Origin: Pogostemon cablin
Lineage: Eukaryota; Streptophyta; Magnoliopsida; Lamiales; Lamiaceae
Assembly: GCA_023678885.1 (NCBI GenBank)
Contig: CM043009.1
Span: forward strand, 15,617,117-15,681,116
Length of the DNA stretch: 64,000 bases
Direction of reading: 5' to 3'
Shown here: in pieces, positions 20,927-31,626 of the stretch
How the letters are laid out: each line of letters begins with the position of its first letter
Position numbering within the stretch: the first letter of the stretch is position 1
Notes under the pieces: model-generated
Seen by the model: the letters and a program-made list of their open reading frames with translations, nothing else
Told to the model about the DNA's origin: nothing
Databases searched by the model: none
Program-made: the position numbers and the translations under genes

Positions 20927-21515
20927 ATTGTAATTAATACCATTTTTGTTACAGAAAAAGAATGGATTATTACACTAAAATTTATAGCTTGGGAGGAATT
21001 ACATAATTTTTTTAAATATATTACGAATATTATAAATCATTGCAATTACCATTTTCCTTACTACAACAAGGATTAATACACTACAATTTTCCTTGCGACA
21101 ACCAGGATTATTACACTACAATTTATTGCTGGAAAGGAATTACTACACTCCAATTTACACATTAGAAAATATTCACCTAACATTTTAATGATAAAAAACA
21201 CAGATCCTAACTGGCCACCCCATTCCAAAAAAAGCCCCATACCCCCCTAATTCGGGTTTAAAACCTGCACACATGTTTCATATCAGAAAAGTAGGCGAGC
21301 TGGGCCTACCCATTATAAAATAGAGGCGATACATGTCATCCTTATACACTGCGATTCTATGTGTGTCAGGAGTTAGCTGTCATACTTATACTTGGAGTTC
21401 TCTGCAATAAAATGTGTGACAGGCGGTAAATGTCATCCATTGCAGTTTTATGTGTGGGTGATGTTCTCCTTCCATATACCACCTTCCTTGTTCGTATAGA
21501 TTCACTACCCTAAAA
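20927..21515. other. AT-rich; upstream region of the TCP gene
   Basis: Diverged repeats of 'attacactacaattta' at 20960-21160. The last ~250 bases are less AT-rich and would be the promoter/leader of the TCP sequence. I could not choose a TATA box with confidence. Confidence 0.4.
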
Positions 21516-22375
21516 ATGTCTAACTTCTCATATAAGTTACAAAATTCCCTTTCAGAACTCAATCCTGCTCCCACCTCAACCTCCTTGGAAGAGAGGAACC
21601 ATTTCAATCCTACTCCCACCTCTGTTCCCATTTTAGCTTTGCCTATGATAGAAAATTTCACCATCCATCAAAATTCAGCTACTAACAAATCAGGTTGTTC
21701 TCAAAAAGATCGTCATGCTAAGGTTAATGGTCGTAGTCGTCGCGTGAGGATTCCGACAGTAACAGCTGCCAGAATCTTTCAATTAACGCGTGAGCTCGGC
21801 CACCGTTCCGATGGAGAAACAATTGAGTGGCTACTCCGTCAAGCTGAACCGTCAATCATTGCAGCTACGGGCTCTGGCACCGTTCCAGCTCAAGTTATCA
21901 CAAGCTCCTCCCGTGCCCTCCATTTTCATCTCCCTCCGTCCAGTTTTCGGTGACCAGGACAGTGAATTCGACTGTGGAGCCATTGCAAACGGTGGAGCCG
22001 AGTTACAGGCCGAACCAGTACCGGCCTAGACCATCACAACTACAATCTTATTCATCAGCTCTGCCATATCATCCTCAACAACACCTGCAAGCTTATTCAA
22101 CGGCCTAGACCATCACAACTACAATCTTATTCATCAGCTCTGCCATATCAGCCTCAACAACACCTGCAAGCTTATTCAACGGCTCCATTTATGCACCATC
22201 AATTCCGGACTCCACCACCGCAACTATAGTCCCATCCACCGACTCAAGTAATGTCGCCGTATGAGTTCCCGCATAATAATTATCGACAAATACCCCTCAT
22301 GGCACTGCTGTTGCAACCAGCGAACATGGAGGATAATATGAACACTTACCGTAGATTTGCTGGAGATGGACAATA
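21516..22375 (+). pseudogene. Class I TCP transcription factor, decayed
   Basis: ATG at 21516 opens a 145-codon frame with a complete TCP DNA-binding domain at residues ~64-120: basic region 'KDRHAKVNGRSRRVRIP', helix I 'AARIFQLTRELGHRSDGETI' and helix II 'WLLRQAEPSIIAATG'. The basic region and WLLRQAEPSII block are class I (PCF type). These proteins bind GGNCCCAC-type promoter sites in the nucleus. Beyond residue ~125 the frame fails: similarity to a Gln/Pro-rich TCP tail continues in a second and third frame. A 77-bp tandem duplication (22025-22101, 22102-22178) breaks it again, and an in-frame TAG occurs near 22228. The tail closes near 22375. A short TCP protein could still be made from the first frame. 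Confidence 0.85.
22025..22178 (+). repeat. 77-bp tandem duplication in the TCP tail
   Basis: Two copies of 'ggcctagaccatcacaacta...gcttattcaac', differing at one visible base. 77 is not a multiple of three, so the second copy shifts the frame. Confidence 0.92.
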
Positions 22376-22692
22376 GGCAGCTAGATTTATGTATTCATAT
22401 GGCGTCAATTATCTATGAACTTCTCATTTTCATTATGTACTTATTTAGTTTTGTAATCTTTTATATGAACTTTTTATTTTCATTATGTACTTATTTAGTT
22501 TTGTAATCTTTTATGCAATTAGTACTACTTATAACTAATTTTCTATTAAAAAAAAATTGTCGTAGAAAGATCCTGTTAAAGAGTCGATGAAGAAAATTTT
22601 ATCATCAATATATATTTGTTTAGTCATCATGACTTGAAAGATTCTCCACGTATTTTATGCGTATTTTATGCATATATCGCTTGAAATACATA

Positions 22693-23853
22693 CTCCCTCC
22701 GTCTCATTTTTTTTCAATCTTTTGTAATTAATACCGCTTGGAGACGATTCATCCTCAAATCATGTTGGATCGTATTACAAACAAGAAGACACACTGGAAC
22801 ATCTTTAAATTCATATATGCCAAAATCCTTTCGAAGTGTACTTCCATATTCAACATATCTGCTTATTATGAGATCCACAAAATATGAATCTTTTGAATCA
22901 AATGTATCATAGTATGCATTATTGACTTCAATATCTTCATCATCTTCTTCGTCGAAAATTGGTGGACTATCATAGTCATAATAGGAATTTTCTGAATCTT
23001 CTTCATCAAAGATCGGTGCGGCATCATAGCCACTGTCGAAAACTCCATCATCTTTCTCATCGAAGATCGGTGGGCCATCATATCTATCAAACGATATGGG
23101 AACGAATACCAACAAGTCGTTTTGTTGGTAGATCTACGTAACATCATCTTCATACGATGACTGATCATCATAAAAGGTATCAAAACCCACTTGAAATCTC
23201 GAATCCAATATCGAGAATTTGACTCTGATTACCAATTGATGCAGTGAAACATGCAAAATGATGATAAATAAAATACTAATCCGTTGATTCTACAAAGAAT
23301 ATCGAAATAGCGAGATAGATGTCTACTCAAACGTTGATTCTCATAAAAATACCGTAGGAATAGACACAAATACAATAAAGAGTATTAGTCCATTGATTCA
23401 AGAGGAATACCGGAAGAATACAAATAAAACATGATAAAGGGATTAACCCAAACTTTTCATTAATAAAATTCAACTCCCCTGCTACAATAAAATGACACCT
23501 ATTTTATAGGTGATAATATCTAATCTAATACAATAAAAACATAAATAAAATTAAAGGAAACAAATCAAAATTAAATCATATTAATATCTAATTAATTTAT
23601 ACTATAATTATAAATTATCTTCCATAATCTTCATCCATCACCATTTTACTACATTGGACGTCCTATTCAAATATTCTCATTTCTCACTTTTAGTAAAAAA
23701 AGTACTACATTAGGCGTCCATTCAAATATTCTCATTTCTCACTTTTAGTAAAAAAGTACCGCATGCAGTCCACCACTCACTACTAATACAACCACACACT
23801 ACACATACTACACACAAAAAGCAATCGGTGACATTTGGGCGGAACGGAGGGAA
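22693..23853 (+). mobile_element. Stowaway-like MITE split by a Gypsy fragment
   Basis: The left end 'ctccctccgtctcattttt' (22693) is answered by 'gggcggaacggagggaa' (ends ~23853). The middle (about 22735-23640) is a retroelement remnant. The MITE's own right part has a 56-bp tandem repeat (23647-23702 and 23703-23758: 'tactacattRg.cgtcc..ctcatttctcacttttagtaaaaa'). Confidence 0.55.
22714..23640 (-). mobile_element. Gypsy retrotransposon fragment: LTR, primer site, acidic linker
   Basis: On the minus strand: an LTR-like segment (~23640-23238) ending CACTGCATCA, then TGGTAATCAGAGTC (~23235-23222), resembling a tRNA-Met primer site. About 110 bases later comes a 133-codon frame (23115-22714) with three 'PPIFDEED'-type acidic repeats and Tyr-rich spacers. 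Acidic repeats of this kind occur between gag/protease and RT in some plant Gypsy elements. Gag is missing, so an internal deletion is inferred. The left boundary is uncertain. Confidence 0.5.
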
Positions 23854-24575
23854 TATATTCCTATAAATACACATTTAATTACATATTTTACAAATGTATA
23901 ATAGCATATTTGCAAGAGAAATTTAAATACACCACATTAGCCTATCATTCATTGATTCCGTATTGCCAAGAACTCAACGCTGCACAAATTCACAAAATTT
24001 ATTACTTTTTTAATATATCTTGCCAGAGAAGTCAATGCTGCACAAATTCACTAAAGGAAATGAATTAAAGGAGTTAAAAATTTGTTCTATTCATAACTTT
24101 TCAATATTTTAGATTTTGTAAAAAAAAAAAAAACTATATATTTATATCAATTTAGTACCATACTATGAATTTACTTTTAATTTTTATTTGGCTATAAAAT
24201 ATTATCACATTTTCATTTATATTATAAATTGTTCATAAAATAATATTATCATTTTTCATTAATTGAGTTTCACTTTTTATTATAAAAATTAGCAGTATTA
24301 TTTTTTTTCCATTTCACGTAAGCCCTTACGTTAGACAGTCTCACACAAGTCTTTACCTATAAATTAGTATAGGAGATAAATAAAACATGAAAAAGTAAAA
24401 TATACTCTAAATTACAAGAGTGAAATTACAATTATATTTTAAAAATTAATTAAACAAAATACCTTAGGCCTAAAGTATAAAATAAAACATGAATAATAAG
24501 AATTAAAAAAATTCACGAACCACACTGTGAAATAGAGAAAAATAGGACATGTAGGCAAATTATTCCATGAATATA
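23854..24575. other. AT-rich sequence, no gene seen
   Basis: Contains a direct repeat 'agaa.tcaa.gctgcacaaattcac' (23970 and 24032) and 'ttagacagtctcacacaagtctttacc' (24332-24357), matching the MITE end at 8418-8443. The small frame at 23835-24068 has no support. Confidence 0.4.
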
Positions 24576-25066
24576 CTTCCTTCATCCCAAGTTAAGATTT
24601 ACGTTTCCATTTTGGGTTATCCAAAGTTAAGGTTTACGTTTTCTTTTTTTTTTGGTCAAGTTAGGCTCAGTCAAAATAATTAATTATTCGATGTAGTACC
24701 CACAAACAACAATAATACAACTATCTATTTTACATTAAATATTATTTCTCTCACCTCACTCACTGCACATTAAAATATAATACTCCCTCCGTCCGCCTTT
24801 AAGGAGGTCATTTGCTTTTTGCACGTGAATTAAGGAATATTATTATTTAATGTGCAGTGGGTAGTTGTATTGGTGGAGGTGTGGGTCCCAATTTTTTAGT
24901 TATATTAGTGGGTGTGTGTGGGTCCTATATGTATAAAAAAAGAAATAAGACCCTTGGGGGCGAACGCCCAAAATTGAAAAATAATACCCTTAAAAGTGGA
25001 CGGAGGGAGTATCTCTTAATCTTCGTATAAAAAACAAACTTCAACGTTAACGTGGTACGGATGGAG
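24576..25066 (+). mobile_element. Stowaway-like MITE, interrupted by another MITE
   Basis: Bounded by TA dinucleotides (24574-24575, 25067-25068). The ends 'cttccttcatcccaagttaag' and 'cttcaacgttaacgtggtacggatggag' are inverted. Its sequence matches the uninterrupted copy at 26647-26900 ('aggtttacgttttctttttt', 'aaaataattaattattc', 'attaaatattatttctctcac'). The match is broken exactly at the inserted MITE 24783-25009. Confidence 0.8.
24783..25009 (+). mobile_element. Complete Stowaway-like MITE nested in another
   Basis: 227 bp, TIRs CTCCCTCCGTCC / GGACGGAGGGAG, TA target duplication (24781-24782, 25010-25011). Same family as 650-853. Confidence 0.9.
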
Positions 25067-25068
25067 TA

Positions 25069-25527
25069 TATAATGACCTATTTCGCTCCTATATTTTAAC
25101 ATTTTATCTTTAAGTTTCCAAACGTAATCAACTTTGTTTATCAGCATGAATACAGAGGGGACATGTTTAATCTTGTACATTAATTATATCATCTTCTCTT
25201 CCGCAATGCTTTCTTTTACCCGTCTCACAATTTCATCTTCAGAATCAACTCTCATAGCTTTACGAAATTCAACCTTCCGAAAACTGCACCTATTATCCCT
25301 CCACAGTACTCAATTCTGGACACAAACATCTTCTCTCTATTTCACCCAGTCTCCTTCCATTTACTTCTTCGCCTTTTTACTTGCCTTTATTGAACAAAAC
25401 CATACACTGCTTCAAATTCAAACCAACACCAACTCTTGTTCTTACTTTTACCATCCTTTTGCTTAACTCATTAATTCACCGATCATTCATCAAAATTCTT
25501 TAAAATTAAAACACTCACGCTATCTAT
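25069..25527. other. No supported gene
   Basis: A 110-codon frame (25134-25466) lacks any recognisable motif and is Ser/Phe/Leu-rich, as expected of pyrimidine-rich DNA. The target duplication of the following hAT MITE lies at the right edge. Confidence 0.45.
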
Positions 25528-26202
25528 CAGTGATTAGAAAATCAGACCGGAGAACGAACCGGAGGAGACAAAGGTTCAAGGTCCAACTGGTCGGACCGGT
25601 TCAACTGGAAAATTGAATTTTATATATTTTCAATTATATTTTATAAAATTACCAATTATAAAAATATATAATCAACTAAATTATTTTTAAAATTTAAAAT
25701 ACAATTTAAAATCAAAATATAATTGAATAAAAATATCTATAGTTCATAATTTATACTTCATAGTTTATAATATACCCACTCAATATTATAATTTATAATT
25801 TAACTCAAAATGTAAATATTATGTTTAAAATAAATAAAAATAAAAGTGAAATATCATAAAAGTAAAAAAAAAGGCAAAAGCTCCTGCGCTCCCGGGGCCA
25901 CGGAGGGATACTCCGTGTCCCCATGTGAATACAACCCCCCTCCAATTCTATTTAAATCTATGTATTACTAGGGATATAAATTGCAAAGGGGCATGGAAAT
26001 TGCAAAGGCACACGGAATGTGCTCCGTGCGCCCGGTGCAAAAGAACCTCACTCAAAAAAATAAATAAATAAATAAAATATTAAAACCGGTTGAACCGGTT
26101 CAACTCCAAAAATGGGTTTATGGGCTTTTCGTACCGGTTCCAGGTCTGGTTCCCGATCCAACCGGTTGAATCGGCCAGTCCGGTCCGATTTTCTAATCAT
26201 TG
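25528..26202. mobile_element. hAT-type MITE with 8-bp target duplication
   Basis: The ends CAGTGATTAGAAAATC and (complement of the right end) CAATGATTAGAAAATC are near-perfect TIRs. They are followed inward by 'gaccgg/ggtcc' words on both sides. 'ctatctat' flanks it exactly (25520-25527, 26203-26210). An 8-bp duplication with CA(G/A)TG ends is typical of hAT transposition. The subterminal regions are rich in 'aaccggttgaaccggtt'. It encloses a Mutator-type MITE at 25873-26053. Confidence 0.85.
25873..26053 (-). mobile_element. Mutator-type MITE, copy 3 of 3, nested
   Basis: Reverse orientation relative to 8080-8347: starts 'ggcaaaagctcctgcgctcccgggg' and ends 'gtgcgcccggtgcaaaagaacctcactc'. 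It is flanked by A-runs that fit a 9-bp duplication (nine A's left, 'aaaaaaataa' right). It lacks most of the AT-rich centre of copy 2. Confidence 0.65.
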
Positions 26203-26646
26203 CTATCTATAACAATTGAATTATTCGCAAATGGAATTATTAACCAATAGAATTTAATTTTTGTTGATAAAAAATTACCAACCACCATTTTACCAATAGA
26301 AATTTACCAATAGATTTTGTTGGTAATTCGTTGGTGAACAATCTAACAATGAAATTAGGATTTATCAACGGAATATTTCGTTCATAAAACATAATTTTTT
26401 AGTGAAGAGTAAAATTATTTACCAATGGAATTGAATTTTCTTTGATAAAAATTTACCAACTAAAAATTTACCAAAAAATTACCAATAGATTTTATTTGTA
26501 ATTCCAATTTAATAATAAAATTAAGACTTTTATAATATTTCCTTGATAAAACACTTTTTTAGTGGTGAGAGTACTCTTTCAGACCAATACTACTCTTTAT
26601 ATTATTATATACTCCGTTCCATTTTTCACTCTTAGAATAAGGTATA

Positions 26647-26900
26647 CTCCATACGTCCCATGTTAAGGTTTACTTTTTTCAGGTTATTTCAAGTTAATTA
26701 ATTTTACGTTTTCTTTTTTTAAAGTTAAGCCTACACAAAATAATTAATTATTCCATATAGGGCCCACACACAACACTAATAAAACTACATATTTCATATT
26801 AAATATTATTTCTCTCACTTTATTACACATTAAAATATTCCTATATATCTTAATTTACGTGCAAAAAGTAAACGTAAACGTTAACGCGAGACGGATGGAG
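26647..26900 (+). mobile_element. Complete Stowaway-like MITE
   Basis: 254 bp between TA dinucleotides. Ends are 'ctccatacgtcccatgttaagg' and 'aacgttaacgcgagacggatggag'. It is the intact counterpart of 24576-25066. A further TIR-like word 'tactccgttcca' at 26610 may mark an older element around it. Confidence 0.85.
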
Positions 26901-26902
26901 TA

Positions 26903-28217
26903 ATATTTTAATGAGTAATGAATTGAGAGATATAATATATTTTGATGAGTAGTGATATATTTTAATGAGTAGTGAGTTGAGACATATAATATTTAATGTG
27001 TAGTGGGTAATTGCATTAGTATTGTGGAATTGTTTTGTGTAGATCTACTTGACAAAAAAGAGAAATGTAAACTTTAACTTGGGACAAATTAAAAAAAAAC
27101 CATAAAATATAAATCTTAACGCATAGAGGGGTATATCTATGCATGATTTTTCTTTTATTAATTTTTAAGGGTAACGCAGTACTATTTTTCAGGTGGAATA
27201 TTAAATTGTATCAATGAAATTATGTGAGTTATATAGTGGTGTCATTTTAAAAATAAAATATATTTAAAGCTTATCTATTTTGAGTATTTTCCATTTCTAG
27301 AATTAAAATGTGTATTAAGACAAACAAAGAAGAAAATGTAAAATGTATAATGAGACAGAAGAACATTTTGTGGAGGAATCAGATCGAAGGAGATACAGTA
27401 CTTAAACTTTAAGGATATGTATGTTTGAGGCCACCTGAATTTAAAAATAAATGAACAGTGATTATTTATATTTGTTTTTTATATTTTAATTTTATGTTAA
27501 GTCAATGTCAATAATATCTAATTCATGATAATTTATGTTTTGTTTTGTATTTATGATAAGAGTAGGTAAAACTTTTTTTGACAAGTGAAACATAAATGAA
27601 ATTACGTGGAATTGAAACAAGGGATCTGGTTGTTGAATTCCCTATTCCACTTTTAATATTTCATTGATATTCAATAATATAAAAAAATTATACCTTACAA
27701 TTTACTATATATTAAACTTTAGGCCATATATACATTGAATTTTGAGCATTCATTGTGACATATAATAAAAATTTAATATATAGAACAGTAGATGAAATAT
27801 GAGATTAGAAGAGGTTATCTTATTTGTTTGTGCTACTTTAGCTGTCATTAATGTTGCTTGATTGGATGCCACACGCCTGCCAAATGCTCCAAATACACAC
27901 GGATCCTCAATATAACTCGTTATTATGGTTTTTTTTAGAAGATAAAAAAAATCACACGAGTTTATTTACGTACCCACTTAAAATGTTCTGACATTGACAA
28001 TAATTTTTGTATTTTGAATATCTAGCATTTTGCTAAATCAACATTTTGGATAAATATCCAATATTTTGATAAATTGGTATAGAATGATATATACCAAAAT
28101 AATTTAATATTTCAATTTATGGCATCAAATATCACTTAAAAAAAAGGACAAGTGTTGTTTGAAAAGAGTTCATATAATTAATCATGCAAACCTAAGTATG
28201 TTCAATTATTAAAAAAT
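26903..28217. other. AT-rich sequence, no gene seen
   Basis: 'ttttaatgagtagtga.ttgaga.atataata' is repeated three times at 26908-27000. Nothing else recognised. Confidence 0.45.
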
Positions 28218-28350
28218 CTCAATTTTGTTCTTTAATTTGGGTTAAATTCAATTTTATTCATTAAACTTTTTGCCTTTTTAATTTTAGTCGTTTTATAAAA
28301 ATTTTAGTCCTATAATTTTATAAACTTTTTCACTTTTAGTCATTTTGAAA

Positions 28351-28414
<64 letters not shown>

Positions 28415-29817
28415 GAAGACCCAAAAAATTGATTAACTATCAATTTAAGGCTTGAAAAATAAATTTTCTCAAATCGGGACCTGAATAATTTAAAACTCTC
28501 AATGGAAGGCCCAAGTTTCTAACAATATTAAATAATCATTTAACGGTTGCTGATGTGGCATTATTTGACAAAACAAAGTGTTACCTCATTTTAAAAATTA
28601 AAGAATAACTAATAAATATAAAATAAATACAAAATCTAAGAAGACATTTTTCAAACTTCAAACGCGATATGCTCTGGTTTGTTAGGCACTACGAACCATA
28701 CTGCCATGGTTCTTACTTTCTTAGTTTTTTTTTATATTTATTCTTCTTTTGCAATGTTAATATCTATTTTTTACCATGGAAAATAAATTCTTGCCCATCC
28801 AATATAAGTAAGCAACATTGAATAAGAAATAAAATGAGAAAGAGACCATGAATTGAATGGAGATAGCGGCTGAGACTACGAAAATAAAATTGATTTATTG
28901 AGACATTTAATCAAACACGCATCTTATTAATATTCGTTCACAAGAGTACTCTCAAGAATTAAAAATACCCTCTATAAATAAATGATACAATAAGACATTT
29001 TATCAAACAATGAACCTACATGTGCTCTTCTTAAAGAAGATGAACAATTTCAAAGCTTACATTAAGAACTCTGAATATTACATAACAAATCTTTCCACAT
29101 AAACATTAAGATATGAGTATTCCAATAATATGGAATATTATATAAGTTTACATTTAGAACTCTGTTAGCAAAACAATAATGAATATTCTGTCTCAATCAC
29201 TATTTCCATTTCGTTTAGTATCCTCATTCTTCTTTTCTTCTCTTTCTCCTTTGCTTATTTATATTGGATAATGAGTTGATAACACTTTATTCTCCATGGT
29301 GAGGAAAATGATATTAATAGTATAGGAAGATTTTTTTTCCCTAAGCAAGCAAAGATCTGTTGACAGGATGAATATGAAATGCCTAACGAACCAGAGTATC
29401 TCTGCTGTTAATGTGTTTGCAAAATGTCTTACTTCATTATATACTTTGAATTTATTTTACATTTATTAGTTATCTGTTTCCTTTATTTTTAATTACATGT
29501 GGCATTTTGATTTTTTGGCATTTAATGACCACATCAGCATCAATTAGAAGATTATTAGCACCGCTAGAAACTTGAGCATTCCATCGAGAGTTTTCCATTA
29601 TTCAGGCCCGAATTGATAAAATTTATTTTTTGAGTCCTGAATTGATAGTTAATCAATTATTTGGGCCTTCTATTGATAAAACTCCATAATAATAATAATT
29701 CATACTTATGCGATTTCCGAATCCTTTAAATTTTGCAAAGATTTGGTTAAAGGACTAAAATTGAAAAAAATAAAAAAGAATTTGAAATAAATACAAAAGG
29801 ACTAAAATTGAGAAATC
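28218..29817. mobile_element. Foldback/MULE-like element with ~480-bp inverted arms
   Basis: The left arm (~28218-28695) and right arm (~29372-29817) are inverted copies. Landmarks: 'tctcaatttt.gt.cttt' at the outer ends, 'attgattaactatcaatt.a.g.ct', 'gcccaagtttcta', 'gctgatgtgg', 'taactaataaat.taaaataaat', and 'ctctggttcgttaggc' at the inner ends. The ~680-bp centre is AT-rich with no ORF. No clear target duplication was found, so the superfamily is uncertain. Confidence 0.75.
28351..28414. repeat. (AAT)n microsatellite
   Basis: About 21 AAT units inside the left arm of the foldback element. The equivalent place in the right arm (29688-29700) has only four units, so the tract expanded after the arms formed. 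Confidence 0.95.
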
Positions 29818-30083
29818 AAGACCACGTGAATACTTCGAGACCGTCCAAGGGATTTTCTCTCTCTAAAAAATCCTTTTGCATATCGGTCCTTCCATAGTGT
29901 TTTGCTGTTCTTAACTTTTCCACTAAATTTTCTAATCTACTTTCTTTTTCATCTTTTCTTTTTACTTTTCGTCCTTGTCTCTTTTGCTTTCGCAGGATCT
30001 CAACTGTTGTTTGACTTTTTAAGAAGCAGCGAAGGTCCTCGTCTTCTTTTCTCTTGAGTTTGGCTCCTTCTTTTCCATTGGCT

Positions 30084-31626
30084 ATGACTGATTCTTTGAA
30101 AAAGTTTTGCTCCAACCTCACCCTGGATAATGAGGAACAAACCCTCATTGATATTCCTCCTTCTCTCCAGTCCCCCGTCTTTGACAGATCCTTCAACCTG
30201 GTGGGTAAAGTTCTTACTCCACGAATTCTTTCGGCCCGAGATCTAGAAGGGATGTTCAAAAATTTATGGCAACCGAAAAAACCCCTAACCTACAAATCTC
30301 TAGAGGACAATCTCAGGTTGTTCTCCTTTGAATCTAAAACTGATATGCTTAGAGTCCTAAAAGGAGAACCATGGTCTTTTGATCGTCATTTGCTTGTTCT
30401 TCATCGTGCGGATGGTAGATCTGTGGCCTCTAAAATCAGTTTTGAGACATCACCCTTTTGGATCCAAATCTATGGCCTTCTTTTAAGCCTCATGTGTTCT
30501 GACTTTGCCAAACTAGCAGGTGATATGCTTGGATCCTTTATGGAAGTGGATGATAACAATGAAGGAAATCTCATTGGCAAATTTCTACGGGTTAGGGTCT
30601 TAATCAATGTTTCTAAACCCCTCCGTAGAGTGGTCAGTCTTCTACATTTGGACAACCCCATCAGATGTGCTGTGAAGTATGAATGTTTGCCAACCTTTTG
30701 TTATTTTTGTGGTCGCATTGGTCATACTGATCGTGATTGTGATTCGAAACTCCATAACCCCACTCCCAATCATCTGCCTTTACCATATGGTCAATGGCTC
30801 CGGGCTCCACTTTCTATGGCCCATTCTCATAAAAAATCTCAGAAAAATAACTCACCTGCTCCTCATCCTCATCACCATAATTCCTACACTCCTGAGAATC
30901 ATTCTACCTTTCCTCATCAGCCCACACAAGACTCCCCTCAACACTCTACTCCTCCACCTCATCATCATCACCATTTACCCCCCACATCAGAGAACCATTC
31001 TATCACCCCCATTACCCTAAACAAATTTCTTCTCAACACTCTCCCCCACTACCTCAAAACTCCCTTCAAAAAACCACAAACTATGTTAATAACCTCTGTT
31101 CCCGCACCCAGGATCCTGAGCTCCCTATATGCACCAACACTATCATGCCATCCCCTGTTTCAAAAGTATGTGAAACTCATCCTACTCTTCCAGCTCCCAT
31201 TCATCACCCATCTCTCTCAACCCCCCAACCTACTTCCATCGTTTCCATTCCTACCGCAATTTTCCCTCAATAATTATTCCTCACTCTCCCGTTAAATCTG
31301 CTCCTTGCAATACATCTCTCTCCACTCCAGCCCAAGATTCTATGGAGTTTGATAGCTCTTTTCTAGTCACTGTTCCTATTCTTCTTGATTCTCCAGCCAG
31401 AAAAACAACAAGAAAATTCAATCGCACAAGAGATAGTCTTCTCAAAAAGTCTACCCCTTCACCCATGGACCTCTCCTCAATCAAAAGAAAAACTCTGCAT
31501 GAGGATACCACTGTTGACATACCTGTGCAACCTAAAAAATGGCTCAAAGGATCTAAGGATTCTGCTCCTGCTCTCCCTCATACTCCAACGGCGGCGACTG
31601 GTTCCCAGTCCCGCCAACACCCATGA
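30084..31626 (+). pseudogene. LINE ORF1 (DUF4283 and zinc knuckle)
   Basis: A nucleic-acid-binding protein of plant L1 elements. The ATG at 30084 ('MTDSLKKFCSNL') is preferred; an in-frame ATG lies 30 bases upstream. Residues ~25-165 match DUF4283 ('DLEGMFKNLWQPKK', 'DMLRVLKGEPWSFDRHLLVLHR', 'PFWIQIYGL'). A CCHC knuckle 'CYFCGRIGHTDRDC' follows at ~205-218, then a His/Pro-rich tail. The first frame stops at 31295. The tail resumes in another frame (31342-31626), so at least one frameshift is present. Its last codon overlaps the start of ORF2 as ATGA. Confidence 0.88.

Noticed and set aside
25134..25466. 110-codon Ser/Leu/Phe-rich frame
   Set aside because: No motif and low-complexity codon content expected from pyrimidine-rich DNA.
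30679..31020. 113-codon hydrophobic frame inside LINE ORF1
   Set aside because: Out-of-frame reading of the His/Pro-rich ORF1 tail.
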